NCBI RefSeq assembly: GCF_900188085.1
Contig: NZ_FZOU01000005.1
Span: 124,001-188,000, forward strand
Origin: Granulicella rosea
Lineage (GTDB): Bacteria > Acidobacteriota > Terriglobia > Terriglobales > Acidobacteriaceae
Direction: 5' to 3'
Length of the DNA stretch: 64,000 bases
Shown here one piece after another: positions 8,904 through 17,515 of this stretch. Made by a program: the position numbers and the translations under genes. Numbering within the stretch: the first letter of the stretch is position 1; every line of letters starts with the position of its first letter. The notes under the pieces were generated by a model that was not told where the DNA came from, did not search any database, and saw only the letters and a program-made list of their open reading frames with translations.

Positions 8904-10516
8904 TTCGGCGTCTCACAGGCTTCATGCGCCGTTTTGCGAAGGATGAGGACGGGCAGATGCTGCCGCTCGTCGCCATCATGCTGACCGCGCTGATCGGCAT
9001 CTCGGGCACGGTGCTCGACATTGGCCATAGCTACTACACGTATCGCCGGCTGCAGGTTTCGACCAACGCGGCTGCGCTGGCCGGGGCGGCAAGCCTGACC
9101 TGCCCGGTACTTTCCGCCTGCAGTTCGAACTCGGGCGTCAATGCTGCGAATTCTTACAGCTCCATCAAAGGTGGGGCGAACGCCTACGCCGATCTGCCGA
9201 ATGTGACCATGGTCTCGGGCTATCCGGCGCAGAAGTGCCTGACCAGCCTGCAGGCGCAGGGGATGGCGTGCGTCTCGCCGACATACGCCAATGCGGTCGC
9301 GGTGAAGCAGACGGTCGCGATGCCGCTGTATTTCTGGGCCATCCTGGGCAAGAAGTCGTTCACGATTACGACCAGCGCGACGGCCGCCATGCGCGGCGCC
9401 TCGCCCACGCCGTATAACGTGGCGATCATTCTGGATGAGTCGCTCTCGATGAACAACGTGGACGCCGACTGCGGCAATACGCAGATCGCCTGCGCGCTTT
9501 CGGGAACGAAGGTGTTGCTGCAGAGCCTAGAGCCCTGCGCGAAGAACCTGACCACCTGCACCATCACGAATGGAGTGGCGGCCAACTCGGTCGACCGCGT
9601 CAGCGTCTTTGCGTTTCCGCAGTCGACGATCTCGACCGTCGCGAACTACTACAACTGCTCCAATAGCTCGCCGACTGCCGCGCCGTATACCTTCCCGACG
9701 GCCACGGCGACCAGCTACAGTCCCACCAATGTGACCTACCAGGTGACGCCGTTCCTGAGCGACTACAAGACGTCGGCCACGGCGACAACGTTGAATCCCA
9801 ACTCCGCGCTCACGGTTCTGTCGGGCGGCAAGACCGGGTGCAACGGTATGACGCCGCCGAATCCCAGCTCCGGCTACATCGGAACCTACTATGCGTCGGT
9901 GATCTACTCGGCGCAGGCGGCGCTGGTCGCCGCGCAGGCCGCCAATCCCGGCTCGCAGAATGTCATGATCATCCTGAGCGACGGCGACGCGACGGCGCCG
10001 GCCATCAACTCGCCCGTCTCCGGAGTCTCCTGGCCGATTCAGTCCATGCAGCAGACCAACGACTGCGGGTTCGGCAACCTGACCCAGTCTCTGCTTGGCG
10101 CGAGCAACGTCTACGGCTACTGGTGCGGATTCAACTACGGCAAGGCAGTTGGCGGAACGCAACTGGCGACCAACAGCGGCACGTATCCATCCTATGTGGG
10201 CGAGTGCGGCCAGGGCGTCAAGGCCGCCACCGCCGCCACCGCCGCCGGAACCCGCGTCTACTCGATCGCCTACGGGTCGGAGCCAACGGGCTGCGCCAGC
10301 GACACGAACGCGGGCTCGTACCCGAACATCAGTCCCTGCCAGACCATGGCCGACATGGCCTCGGCTCCGCAGTACTTCTTTTCGGACTACAAGCAGACCG
10401 GCTCACTCAGCACCTGCTATGCGAACGTGCAGTCGGTCACGTCGCTAAACGATATCTTCACCCAGATCGCCAACGACCTGACGACGGCTCGGTTGATTCC
10501 GGACAACACGACCTAA
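8900..10516 (+). CDS. TadG-like protein with von Willebrand A domain
   Basis: 538 aa. The N-terminus (KDEDGQMLPLVAIMLTALIGISGTVLDIGHSYYTYRRLQ) is the TadG/TadE_2 pilus-assembly helix, followed by STNAAALAGA as in TadG proteins. A vWA-type domain follows, with MIDAS-like DESLS (in PYNVAIILDESLSM), VMIILSDGD, and a late segment ending SLNDIFTQIANDLTTARLIP. It contains many Cys and Thr/Ser-rich loops. It is probably membrane-anchored with an extracytoplasmic adhesin-like domain working with the preceding TadE-like protein. Start GTG 8900 is set by the GTGA overlap. Confidence 0.88.
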   Translation: MIRRLTGFMRRFAKDEDGQMLPLVAIMLTALIGISGTVLDIGHSYYTYRRLQVSTNAAALAGAASLTCPVLSACSSNSGVNAANSYSSIKGGANAYADLPNVTMVSGYPAQKCLTSLQAQGMACVSPTYANAVAVKQTVAMPLYFWAILGKKSFTITTSATAAMRGASPTPYNVAIILDESLSMNNVDADCGNTQIACALSGTKVLLQSLEPCAKNLTTCTITNGVAANSVDRVSVFAFPQSTISTVANYYNCSNSSPTAAPYTFPTATATSYSPTNVTYQVTPFLSDYKTSATATTLNPNSALTVLSGGKTGCNGMTPPNPSSGYIGTYYASVIYSAQAALVAAQAANPGSQNVMIILSDGDATAPAINSPVSGVSWPIQSMQQTNDCGFGNLTQSLLGASNVYGYWCGFNYGKAVGGTQLATNSGTYPSYVGECGQGVKAATAATAAGTRVYSIAYGSEPTGCASDTNAGSYPNISPCQTMADMASAPQYFFSDYKQTGSLSTCYANVQSVTSLNDIFTQIANDLTTARLIPDNTT

Positions 10517-10545
10517 CGGTGGAGATATCGCCGGTTCCGAGACGC

Positions 10546-10645
10546 GGGTCCTTCGCTTCGCTCAGGATGACAAACGTAGGTGGCTGATGCTTAAGTGCTC
10601 AACCCACAAAGTCCGTCATCCTGAGCATCGCGAAGGACCTGCGTC
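10546..10645. repeat. Family I dispersed repeat, inverted pair
   Basis: The gap after tadG holds a minus-oriented copy (10546-10571, GGTCCTTCGC...CAGGATGAC) and a plus-oriented copy (10615-10645, GTCATCCTGAG...AAGGACC). Transcribed together they can fold into a long hairpin, possibly acting as terminator or mRNA-end structure. Confidence 0.75.
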
Positions 10646-10711
10646 TTTGTTCTTAGCGGCGAGGCCGTTCTGGGCGCGTCGTTCGGGCTTGCCATTTACA
10701 ATGGGGAAAGA

Positions 10712-11506
10712 ATGTTCTCCGCCATCAGCTCGAACTGGCACTACCTCTGGCTGGTTGCGGCCTCCTTCATCGCGGGCTTTATCAACGCGATGGCCGGGGG
10801 AGGCTCGTTCATCTCGTTTCCCGCCATGCTCGCCATCGGCGTGCCGCCCATTCAGGCGAACGCGACGAACACGGTCGCTCTCTGGCCCGGCCAGCTTACC
10901 TCGCTGGCCGCCCTGCGCAACGATGTGCGGCGCGATCTGCTGCTTACGGTCAGCCTGGTCTCGATCACTGGCGGCGTGGGCGGCGCGTGGGTTCTGCTGC
11001 ATACGAAGCAGGTGACGTTCATGCACCTGATCCCGTGGCTGCTGCTGGGCGGCTCGGTGATCTTCGGCGTCAGCGGCCCGGTATCGCGCTGGATACGCAC
11101 GCGTACCAGCAAGGCCGAGCGCCTGCACGAGACAGAGCCGCGCATCCACCGGATCTCGCTCTTCTTTGCCCTGCTGCCCATCTGCTTCTACATCGGCTAC
11201 TTCGGCGCGGGTGGGGGCTTCCTGGTCATGACGATCCTCGCGCTCTTCGGCATGGAGCACATGAATCAGCTCAACGCGCTGAAGGTCGTCACCGCCTGCT
11301 TTTCGAACCTCTGCGCCATTCTGACCTTTATCGTCCGCGGCGCGGTGCTGTGGCACTACTGCCTGGTGTCGATGATCTTCGCCGGCGTGGGCGGCTATGT
11401 GGGCGCGCACTATGCGCGGCGGATGAATCCGGCGGCTTTGCGCGCGGTCGTTATCGTCAGCGGCGTCGTCATCGCCGCGTATTTCTTCTGGAAGCAAAGG
11501 AACTAA
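10712..11506 (+). CDS. TauE/SafE family sulfite exporter-like permease
   Basis: Integral membrane protein, 264 aa, about 8 predicted helices. Family hallmarks are the early GFINAMAGGGSFISFP and the internal repeat YFGAGGGFLVMTIL, the two pseudo-symmetric Gly-rich motifs of TauE/SafE (DUF81) transporters. Members move sulfite, sulfoacetate or other organosulfur anions, but the substrate here is unknown. A purine-rich GGGGAAAGA precedes the ATG. It is followed 5 nt later by the DUF971 gene in the same direction, so probably co-transcribed. Confidence 0.93.
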   Translation: MFSAISSNWHYLWLVAASFIAGFINAMAGGGSFISFPAMLAIGVPPIQANATNTVALWPGQLTSLAALRNDVRRDLLLTVSLVSITGGVGGAWVLLHTKQVTFMHLIPWLLLGGSVIFGVSGPVSRWIRTRTSKAERLHETEPRIHRISLFFALLPICFYIGYFGAGGGFLVMTILALFGMEHMNQLNALKVVTACFSNLCAILTFIVRGAVLWHYCLVSMIFAGVGGYVGAHYARRMNPAALRAVVIVSGVVIAAYFFWKQRN

Positions 11507-11511
11507 AACGT

Positions 11512-11964
11512 ATGAGTCACGAAGGCATTCGCATCGTCAGTGAAGAGACCGCCCGCCGCGAGAGCGCAGCCGAAACCAAGCTGCCGCAATCGGCCGTTAC
11601 ACCCGCCAAGGTGCGAGTGAAAAAGACTGAAGGCACCGGCGTCGAGATCGACTGGAAGGACGGCCACCAAAGCGTGTGGACCTTCCCCTGGCTGCGCGAT
11701 GCCTGCCCCTGCGCCACCTGCAACGAAGAGCGCGAACACGCCGATCGCCAGCCCGGCGAGCCGAAGCCCAAGCCGCAGGGTCTGCTGCAGATGTACCAGG
11801 CGCCGGCGCGTCCGCTGGAGGCGACGCCGGTAGGGAAGTACGCCATCCGCTTCAAGTGGACGGACGGCCACGAGAGCGGCATCTATAGCTGGGACTACCT
11901 GCGCCGCATGTGCCAGTGCGAGGTCTGCCTCAACGCAGCGCAACCCACAAAGCTGTCATCCTGA
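11512..11964 (+). CDS. DUF971 (GBBH-like N-terminal domain) protein
   Basis: 150 aa. The domain core is VEIDWKDGHQSVWTFPWLRDACPCATCNEE ... YAIRFKWTDGHESGIYSWDYLRRMCQCEVC, matching the gamma-butyrobetaine-hydroxylase-like N-terminal domain seen in stand-alone bacterial DUF971 proteins. The CxCxxC and CxCxxC clusters probably bind zinc or an Fe-S centre; some relatives are linked to Fe-S assembly. The last residues (KLSS) and stop codon are encoded by the start of a family I dispersed repeat (GTCATCCTGAG), so the native C-terminus has been remodelled. Confidence 0.88.
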   Translation: MSHEGIRIVSEETARRESAAETKLPQSAVTPAKVRVKKTEGTGVEIDWKDGHQSVWTFPWLRDACPCATCNEEREHADRQPGEPKPKPQGLLQMYQAPARPLEATPVGKYAIRFKWTDGHESGIYSWDYLRRMCQCEVCLNAAQPTKLSS

Positions 11965-12030
11965 GCGAAGCGGAGGACCTGCTTTGTCTTTGTCGTTGCA
12001 CTTTTTGTCATTCCCGCAGCGAATCTGCTT
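11955..12030 (+). repeat. Family I and family II dispersed repeats
   Basis: Family I copy at 11955-11985 (GTCATCCTGAGCGAAG... then GGACCTGC) overlaps the DUF971 stop codon. A family II copy (TGTCATTCCCGCAG...GAATCTGCTT) follows at 12006-12030. Both families recur throughout the window. Confidence 0.8.
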
Positions 12031-12074
12031 CCCCTTCTATTTCGTTACACGTAACAACGTCGAAGGAACCACGC

Positions 12075-12863
12075 ATGCACCACGTTGAAGCACTCGAATC
12101 CCGCCTCGCGCCGCTCTATGCCAGACTGGCCGCGCATCCGCTCTATCTTTCGTTTGAAACGGTTGAAGACCTGCAGCTCTTCATGCAGACGCACGTCTTT
12201 GCCGTATGGGATTTTATGAGCCTGCTGAAGTCACTGCAGCGCGCGCTTACCTGCGTCGATGTGCCCTGGACGCCGAGCGCATTTCCCGAGTCGCGCCGCC
12301 TCGTCAACGAGATCGTCCTCGGCGAGGAGAGCGATCTGTACGAAGGCCGGGCGCTCAGCCACTTCGAGCTCTACCGCCTCGCCATGCAGCAGTGCGGCGC
12401 GTCTACGGTCGCCATCGACGCGTTCCTGCGAGGCATCGCCGATGGCGAGTCGTGGGAGACTTCGATCGCCGATTGCGGCGCATCCCCGGCCGCCCGGGCC
12501 TTTGTCGGCGAGACCTTTCGGGTCATCGCCACGGGTGAAACTCACAGGATTGCGGCGGCATTCACCTTCGGCCGCGAAGACCTGATCCCGGATATGTTTC
12601 GCGGCTTCATCCGCGACCAGAACGAGCGCCTCTCCGGCCGCCTCGCTACCTTTCGCTGGTATCTTGATCGTCACATCGAGGTCGACGGCGACGAGCACGG
12701 ACCCATGGCCCTGCGCATGATCGCAGAGCTATGCGGCGACGATCCGGTCAAGTGGCAGCAGGCCGGAGACGCCGCCGCGGCAGCGGTTGAAGCGCGTATC
12801 GCTCTCTGGGACGGCATCCTGGCGAGCCTGCGCGAGACGCCCGCTCCGGCGCCGGTGTACTGA
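12075..12863 (+). CDS. DUF3050 domain-containing protein (heme-oxygenase-like fold)
   Basis: 262 aa with the DUF3050 pattern: HPLYLSFETVEDLQLFMQTHVFAVWDFMSLLKSLQ, NEIVLGEESD, HFELYRLAM, and late GRLATFRWYLDRHIEVDGDEHGPMA. It is all-alpha with His/Glu positions resembling the TENA/heme-oxygenase-like superfamily of diiron or cofactor-handling proteins, but no function is established for this family. Start ATG 12075 follows AAGGA by 7 nt. The preceding gap is filled by repeats. Confidence 0.85.
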   Translation: MHHVEALESRLAPLYARLAAHPLYLSFETVEDLQLFMQTHVFAVWDFMSLLKSLQRALTCVDVPWTPSAFPESRRLVNEIVLGEESDLYEGRALSHFELYRLAMQQCGASTVAIDAFLRGIADGESWETSIADCGASPAARAFVGETFRVIATGETHRIAAAFTFGREDLIPDMFRGFIRDQNERLSGRLATFRWYLDRHIEVDGDEHGPMALRMIAELCGDDPVKWQQAGDAAAAAVEARIALWDGILASLRETPAPAPVY

Positions 12864-12893
12864 GCCTCTGGAGCCTTCCAGAGGCTCGCAGGG

Positions 12894-13235
12894 TTAGAGG
12901 ATGCGGAGGGTCGCTCCGTTGAGCGAAGGCGCCACCTCGGCGATCACCGTGCCGACGGCCATCTTGGAGGTCGCTGTATTGGCAAGCACCCGGACGCCGA
13001 CGGCAAGGTGAAGGTCGACGGTCTTGCCAGTGTCCAGCTTCACGATCTCGTCGCCGACCTTCAGTTCGATCGGCGTTCCCGAGTCGTTGAAGAAGCTGAT
13101 CTTGACCATCTTCGGCTTCCCGAACGCAGCATGGATGGGGGAAGAGAAGTTGGTCGGGGCTGCATGAAGGGCAGGGGTGGAAACAAGCGCAAAGGCGGCG
13201 ATCGACGTGGCGAGAATCTGACGTATAGTCATCAT
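12894..13235 (-). CDS. Small secreted protein, paralogue 1
   Basis: 113 aa. Signal peptide (RQILATSIAAFALVSTPALHA, cleavage after AlaHisAla) followed by one about 85-residue beta-rich domain (MVKISFFNDSGTPIELKVGDEIVKLD...). It resembles the protein at 14025-14369 in length, position of the signal, and the C-terminal P-x-x-x-GAxLxIL pattern, so the two are paralogues. A second ATG at 13232 has better spacing to GGAG. The upstream region carries the element shared with the paralogue. The family is unrecognised; a periplasmic or cell-surface role is inferred. Confidence 0.8.
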   Translation of the reverse strand: MMTIRQILATSIAAFALVSTPALHAAPTNFSSPIHAAFGKPKMVKISFFNDSGTPIELKVGDEIVKLDTGKTVDLHLAVGVRVLANTATSKMAVGTVIAEVAPSLNGATLRIL

Positions 13236-13270
13236 GGCTCCGGTCCCTCACGGGACAGTTCGTTCTATAT

Positions 13271-13326
13271 TCGGCGGGCCACTCTGCCATGGTTCAGAGG
13301 GCGGGTCGTAAGTTGAGTTACGCAGG
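13271..13326 (-). promoter_or_regulatory. Conserved leader/promoter element of paralogue 1
   Basis: Read on the minus strand: CCTGCGTAACTC (13326-13315), 17 nt, CTGAACCATGGCAG (13297-13284), 5 nt, CCCGCCGA (13278-13271). The same order and near-identical spacing occur upstream of the second paralogue. GAAC followed 15 nt later by CGCC/CGTC resembles an ECF sigma-factor promoter; that reading is inference. Confidence 0.6.
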
Positions 13327-13387
13327 CGCACTCAAAGTAGTTCCCCAATAAATCGCAATTTCCCGAGATTAAATCGCTCGCCTCGAA

Positions 13388-13969
13388 CTAACCGATTCCA
13401 AGCAAGGCCAGGGCCTCATCCACCGTATTCGCAACCAGCAGAATCGCCCGGTTCTTCGGCTTCAACACGCCCTCCGTCACCGCATGGTCGAGGAAGGCCA
13501 GCAGCTTGTCGTAGAAGCCGAGCGTGTTCAGCAGCAGCACCGGTTTGTCATGGATCCTGAGGGTCTGCCATGCGAGCACCTCGAAGACCTCTTCGAGCGT
13601 GCCGTAGCCGCCGGGCAGCACGATGAACGCGTCCGCGCGCTCACCCATCAGCGCCTTGCGCGTGTGCATGGTGTCGGTGACGTGCAGCTCGGTGAGCCCC
13701 TGGTGCGCGACCTCGAGGTCGACCAGCACATGCGGGATCACTCCCACGACCGCGCCGCCAGCGGCAAGCGACGCATCGGCGACGGCCTGCATCAGGCCCA
13801 CCTTTGCGCCGCCGTAGATCAATTCGAGGTTGTGTGCGGCCAGGGCCTTGCCAAGCTCTTCGGCTGCCGCGCGGTATGCGGGTTGCGCGCCATTGGCCGA
13901 CGCGCAGAAGACTGCGATGTTGCGTATGGGGGAGGGCTGGGGCTGGGGGGAAGAGGGCGGTGGGGGCAT
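13388..13969 (-). CDS. LOG family protein (TIGR00730 Rossmann fold)
   Basis: About 193 aa from ATG 13969 (GTG 13990 would add 7 residues). Contains the LOG motif PGGYGTLEE (residues about 115-125) with the upstream Arg/Lys in MHTRKALM, and the N-terminal IAVFCASANG strand. The family includes cytokinin riboside 5'-monophosphate phosphoribohydrolases, which release a base from nucleoside monophosphates; in bacteria it acts as a nucleotide-processing enzyme of uncertain natural substrate. The N-terminus is unusually Pro/Ser/Gln-rich. It lies between the two secreted paralogues, same strand. Confidence 0.92.
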   Translation of the reverse strand: MPPPPSSPQPQPSPIRNIAVFCASANGAQPAYRAAAEELGKALAAHNLELIYGGAKVGLMQAVADASLAAGGAVVGVIPHVLVDLEVAHQGLTELHVTDTMHTRKALMGERADAFIVLPGGYGTLEEVFEVLAWQTLRIHDKPVLLLNTLGFYDKLLAFLDHAVTEGVLKPKNRAILLVANTVDEALALLGIG

Positions 13970-14024
13970 CGTGCTTCGATTATCTCCCACCGCATGATCG
14001 CGGTGTAGCTGAATGCCGGCCGGC

Positions 14025-14369
14025 TTAGTTCAGGTTGATGCGCGCGCCCTGGACCTTCGGATCGACCGTCAGGATCGCGTCGCCGCGCTTGCGCACAAGC
14101 AGGTTGGTGCGGGTGTAGACGACCGTGCCAGGCAGAGCCTTGACGGCGACCGAGGCGTTCGGCTGCAGCGGATACGCCTTGCCGTCGACGACGAACTCGG
14201 CATACTGGTAACCGTTGTTATGCAGGTAGAAGCTGACGCGGGCATCCTGCTGGGCGGCGGTGTGGGGGTGCAGATGCAGCAGGTTCGCAAGCGGTGCGGC
14301 GGTGGCGGTCGTGGGGGCGAGGGCGGCGGTGGCGGCGAGGACGAGAGCGATGGCAGTCTGACGGATCAT
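14025..14369 (-). CDS. Small secreted protein, paralogue 2
   Basis: 114 aa. Signal peptide (IALVLAATAALAPTTATA, cleavage near AlaAla), then a beta-rich domain (RVSFYLHNNGYQYAEFVVDGKAYPL ... AILTVDPKVQGARINLN). Related to the protein at 12894-13235. AAGGGG sits 8 nt before the ATG. The shared upstream element contains an ATG opening a 16-codon frame (MAGKPVENLKYKGEFQ) whose TGA overlaps this start as ATGA, so a leader peptide is possible. The function is not recognised. Confidence 0.8.
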   Translation of the reverse strand: MIRQTAIALVLAATAALAPTTATAAPLANLLHLHPHTAAQQDARVSFYLHNNGYQYAEFVVDGKAYPLQPNASVAVKALPGTVVYTRTNLLVRKRGDAILTVDPKVQGARINLN

Positions 14370-14396
14370 TGGAATTCCCCTTTATATTTCAAGTTC

Positions 14397-14453
14397 TCGA
14401 CGGGTTTTCCTGCCATGGTTCAGTCAAGCTCGTCGTGAAAAGAGTTACGCAGG
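14397..14453 (-). promoter_or_regulatory. Conserved leader/promoter element of paralogue 2
   Basis: Minus strand: CCTGCGTAACTC (14453-14442), 18 nt, CTGAACCATGGCAG (14423-14410), 5 nt, CCCGTCGA (14404-14397). Matches the element before paralogue 1 at 13271-13326. It is either a shared promoter (ECF-like GAAC...CGTC) or the start of a short leader ORF. Confidence 0.6.
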
Positions 14454-14503
14454 GTCGTTCCAGTTCGTTCCGTGAAATCACAATATTATTTGCACATGTC
14501 TCC

Positions 14504-14537
14504 GTCATCCTGAGCGAAGCCGAAGGACCTGCGTCTT
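14504..14537 (+). repeat. Family I dispersed repeat
   Basis: GTCATCCTGAGCGAAGCC then GAAGGACCTGCGTCTTG; single plus-oriented copy between paralogue 2 and pcrA. Confidence 0.75.
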
Positions 14538-14629
14538 GCCTGCAGCCGCGTTGTCTTCACAAGGGCGCATGCGCATGATGAAAACTCCCCACCGCCAACC
14601 GACTAGAATAGAGGTTGGAGCTTTCACCG

Positions 14630-17443
14630 ATGGCGTCGCACCTTCTCAACAACATGAACACCCAGCAGCAGGACGGCATCGTCACGGTCGACGGTCCGGT
14701 CCTGCTCCTCGCCGGCGCCGGCTCCGGCAAGACTCGCGTCATCACGCACCGCATCGCGTACCTGATCGAAGAGCGCAACGTCCCAGCCGAGCAGATCCTC
14801 GCCGTCACCTTCACCAATAAGGCCGCGAAGGAGATGGCCGAGCGTGTCGAAAAGATCCTCGGCCACAGCACGCTGGCCATGCCTACGCTGGCGACCTTCC
14901 ACAGCTTCTGCGTGCGCGTGTTGCGCCGCGATATCGAGGCCCTGCAGGTCAACGGCGTGGGCCTGACGCGCAGCTTCGCCATCTACGACGAGACCGATCA
15001 GCAGGCGGTCGTGAAGGCCGCGCTCAAGCGTCTCGGCATCGACGATAAGAGCCTGAAGCCGCGCGTCGCGCTGGGCCGCATCAGTTGGGCGAAGAACCAT
15101 ATGATCGACCCGCAGGAGTACTTCCTCGCGAGCGCGAACCCGATCGAAGAGAAGATCGCCCACATCTTCGAGATCTACCGCAAGGAGTTGGCCAAGGCCA
15201 ACGCGCTCGACTTCGACGACCTGCTGCTCGAGACCGTGCGGCTGTTGAAGTCCTCGAAGGAGGTCAGAGAACGTTACAACCGCCGTTACAGATACGTCAT
15301 GATCGACGAGTACCAGGACACCAACCGTCCGCAGTATGAGCTGATGAAGCTGCTCGCCGGCGATCACGGCAACGTCTGCGTGGTGGGAGACGAAGACCAG
15401 TCCATCTATAGCTGGCGCGGCGCGGACATCAAGAACATCCTCGACTTCGAGAAGGACTTTCCGAACGTTCGCACCATCCGGTTGGAACAGAACTATCGCT
15501 CGACCCAGATGATCCTCGAAGGCGCCGGCGCCGTGGTCGCGCAGAACACGCAACGCAAAGGCAAGAACCTGTGGACCGCGCGTGAGGGCGGGTCTTTGAT
15601 TGGTTATTACGAAGCCCCGGACGGAGAGAACGAAGCGCTCTTCATCGCCGACCGCATCAAGAAGTATCTGCGCGAGGCGGGCCAGCAAGAAGAGCTGCCG
15701 CGCTGCGCTGTGCTTTACCGCACGAACTCGCAGTCGCGCCTGGTCGAAGAGGCGCTGCGCCGCTACCAGATTCAGTACCACATGGTCGGCGGCTTCTCGT
15801 TCTACGACCGCTCCGAGGTCAAGGACATCCTCAGCTATTTGAAGCTGGTGCAGAACCCGCACGATTCGGTCGCGTTGGGCCGCAGCGTCAATTCGCCGCC
15901 GCGCGGCATCGGCAAGACGACCATGGAGACGCTCGAACGCATGGCGCTGACGACGGGCATCAGCACCTGGGACGCCATCGCCCGCGCGACCGAAGAGAAG
16001 CTGTTGCCCGCGCGCGCGCTCACCGCGCTGGGCAACTTCCGCCGCCTCATCGAAGACGCCCGCGCCATGCTCGGACCGGACTTCGCCGCCAAGCTGACGG
16101 AGGATGTCGGCGGATCTGTAACCGAGGATGATACAGATTTCAATTTTGTAACCGATCAGGTGTCAGATGTAGATGGCGGCGGCGATACGAGCTTCGATAC
16201 GAGCTCGGAGCCCGCCCCCGAAGCCGTCGTCGACGCCTCCTTCGACACCAGCTTCAACTTCGGCTTCGACTTCGGTCCGAGCGAAGAGATCTCCACCATC
16301 GCCGCCGAGAACGCGACCGACTCGGACGCGGCGCACGGCATCGACGTGGCCAGCTTCAACCCCTTTGCGCCGGCGCTTTCGACTAAACGTGGCGCGCCTG
16401 CAAAGGCAGAGAAGCCCTCGCCACTCGCACAATCCGAAGCGCCGTCCGAGCGCCCGGCCTTCCGCACCGCCGGCGAGGCCGCGACTCTGCCCGAACTCAT
16501 CAAGTTCCTCAACGACCGTTCCGGCTACATCCGCGCGCTCGAAGATGAGGCGACGCCGGAGTCCTACTCGCGCATCGAGAACCTGAAGGAACTTGCCAAC
16601 GCCGCGCAGGACGCGCAGGAACGCGGCGAGACCCTGGCCGACTTCCTCGACCACGCGGCGCTGGTCTCCGATGCGGACTCGTACTCGGCCGAAGCCCGCG
16701 TCACCCTGATGACGCTGCACGCAGCCAAGGGGCTGGAGTTCCCGCTGGTCTTCCTGACCGGCATGGAGGAGGGTCTCTTCCCGCACTCCCGCACCATCAC
16801 CGACCCCACCGGCTTAGAGGAGGAGCGCCGCCTCTGCTATGTCGGCATGACGCGTGCGATGGATACGCTGGTGATGACGCGCGCCCGCTACCGCCGCCGC
16901 TACGGCTCGGATATGCCGGAGTCGTCGATGCCCTCGCGCTTTCTGGAAGAGGTGCCCAGCCGGCTGGTCGAAGACCTCGGCAGCCCACCGGCGCAACCGC
17001 AGTTCGGACGCGGCGGCGGATCGGACTATGATTCGCCCTTCGAGCGTCGCAACCGCTTCGGCAAAGGACAGGACACGGATGGCGGCGACCGCCATTACAG
17101 CTACGAGGACGAAGACCAGTCGGGCCAGGGTGGCCAGCGCAACAACAACCTCCGCGCCGCCGCGCTTGGGCGCCCGCCTCAGGTTGGTTCGGGATCGATG
17201 GACAACATCGCCAGCTTCTTCGCCGCACGCGGCCAGAAGTTTACGAAGCCGAAGCTCGACGTGCCGGAGCAGACCGGGAAGACCGGCCTCGCCAAGGGCG
17301 CACGCGTCCGCCACCCGAAGTACGGCGAGGGCATGATCTTCGAGTGCGAAGGCAACGGCGAAGACGCCAAGATCACGGTCAACTTCGCGAAACATGGCGT
17401 GAAGAAGCTGATTGAAAAGTTCGCGCAGTTGGAGCGCTTATAG
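14630..17443 (+). CDS. pcrA: UvrD/PcrA-type 3'-5' DNA helicase with acidic insertion
   Basis: 937-aa SF1A helicase for repair and replication-fork maintenance. Walker A AGAGSGKT at 28-35, Walker B/motif II IDEYQDTN, motif III GDEDQSIYSWRGA, motif IV EQNYRST, motif V TLHAAKGLEF, motif VI CYVGMTRA. The C-terminal Tudor-like RNAP-binding domain is KGARVRHPKYGEGMI...HGVKKLIEKFAQL. Residues about 490-617 carry a low-complexity, Asp/Ser/Phe/Pro-rich insertion in the 2B subdomain, which explains the large size (usual 720-800). Start ATG 14630 has GGAG at 9 nt; TTG 14615 is an alternative. Confidence 0.96.
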   Translation: MASHLLNNMNTQQQDGIVTVDGPVLLLAGAGSGKTRVITHRIAYLIEERNVPAEQILAVTFTNKAAKEMAERVEKILGHSTLAMPTLATFHSFCVRVLRRDIEALQVNGVGLTRSFAIYDETDQQAVVKAALKRLGIDDKSLKPRVALGRISWAKNHMIDPQEYFLASANPIEEKIAHIFEIYRKELAKANALDFDDLLLETVRLLKSSKEVRERYNRRYRYVMIDEYQDTNRPQYELMKLLAGDHGNVCVVGDEDQSIYSWRGADIKNILDFEKDFPNVRTIRLEQNYRSTQMILEGAGAVVAQNTQRKGKNLWTAREGGSLIGYYEAPDGENEALFIADRIKKYLREAGQQEELPRCAVLYRTNSQSRLVEEALRRYQIQYHMVGGFSFYDRSEVKDILSYLKLVQNPHDSVALGRSVNSPPRGIGKTTMETLERMALTTGISTWDAIARATEEKLLPARALTALGNFRRLIEDARAMLGPDFAAKLTEDVGGSVTEDDTDFNFVTDQVSDVDGGGDTSFDTSSEPAPEAVVDASFDTSFNFGFDFGPSEEISTIAAENATDSDAAHGIDVASFNPFAPALSTKRGAPAKAEKPSPLAQSEAPSERPAFRTAGEAATLPELIKFLNDRSGYIRALEDEATPESYSRIENLKELANAAQDAQERGETLADFLDHAALVSDADSYSAEARVTLMTLHAAKGLEFPLVFLTGMEEGLFPHSRTITDPTGLEEERRLCYVGMTRAMDTLVMTRARYRRRYGSDMPESSMPSRFLEEVPSRLVEDLGSPPAQPQFGRGGGSDYDSPFERRNRFGKGQDTDGGDRHYSYEDEDQSGQGGQRNNNLRAAALGRPPQVGSGSMDNIASFFAARGQKFTKPKLDVPEQTGKTGLAKGARVRHPKYGEGMIFECEGNGEDAKITVNFAKHGVKKLIEKFAQLERL

Positions 17444-17460
17444 CCCTGCCACTCATTCCC

Positions 17461-17495
17461 GTCATCCTGAACGGAGTGAAGGATCCCTGTATTTA
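17461..17495 (+). repeat. Family I dispersed repeat between pcrA and its 3' relic
   Basis: GTCATCCTGAACGGAGTGAA then GGATCCCTGTATTT; lies between the pcrA stop and a decayed second copy of its 3' end. Confidence 0.75.
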
Positions 17496-17515
17496 GACAG
17501 CCCGAACCGCGCTTC

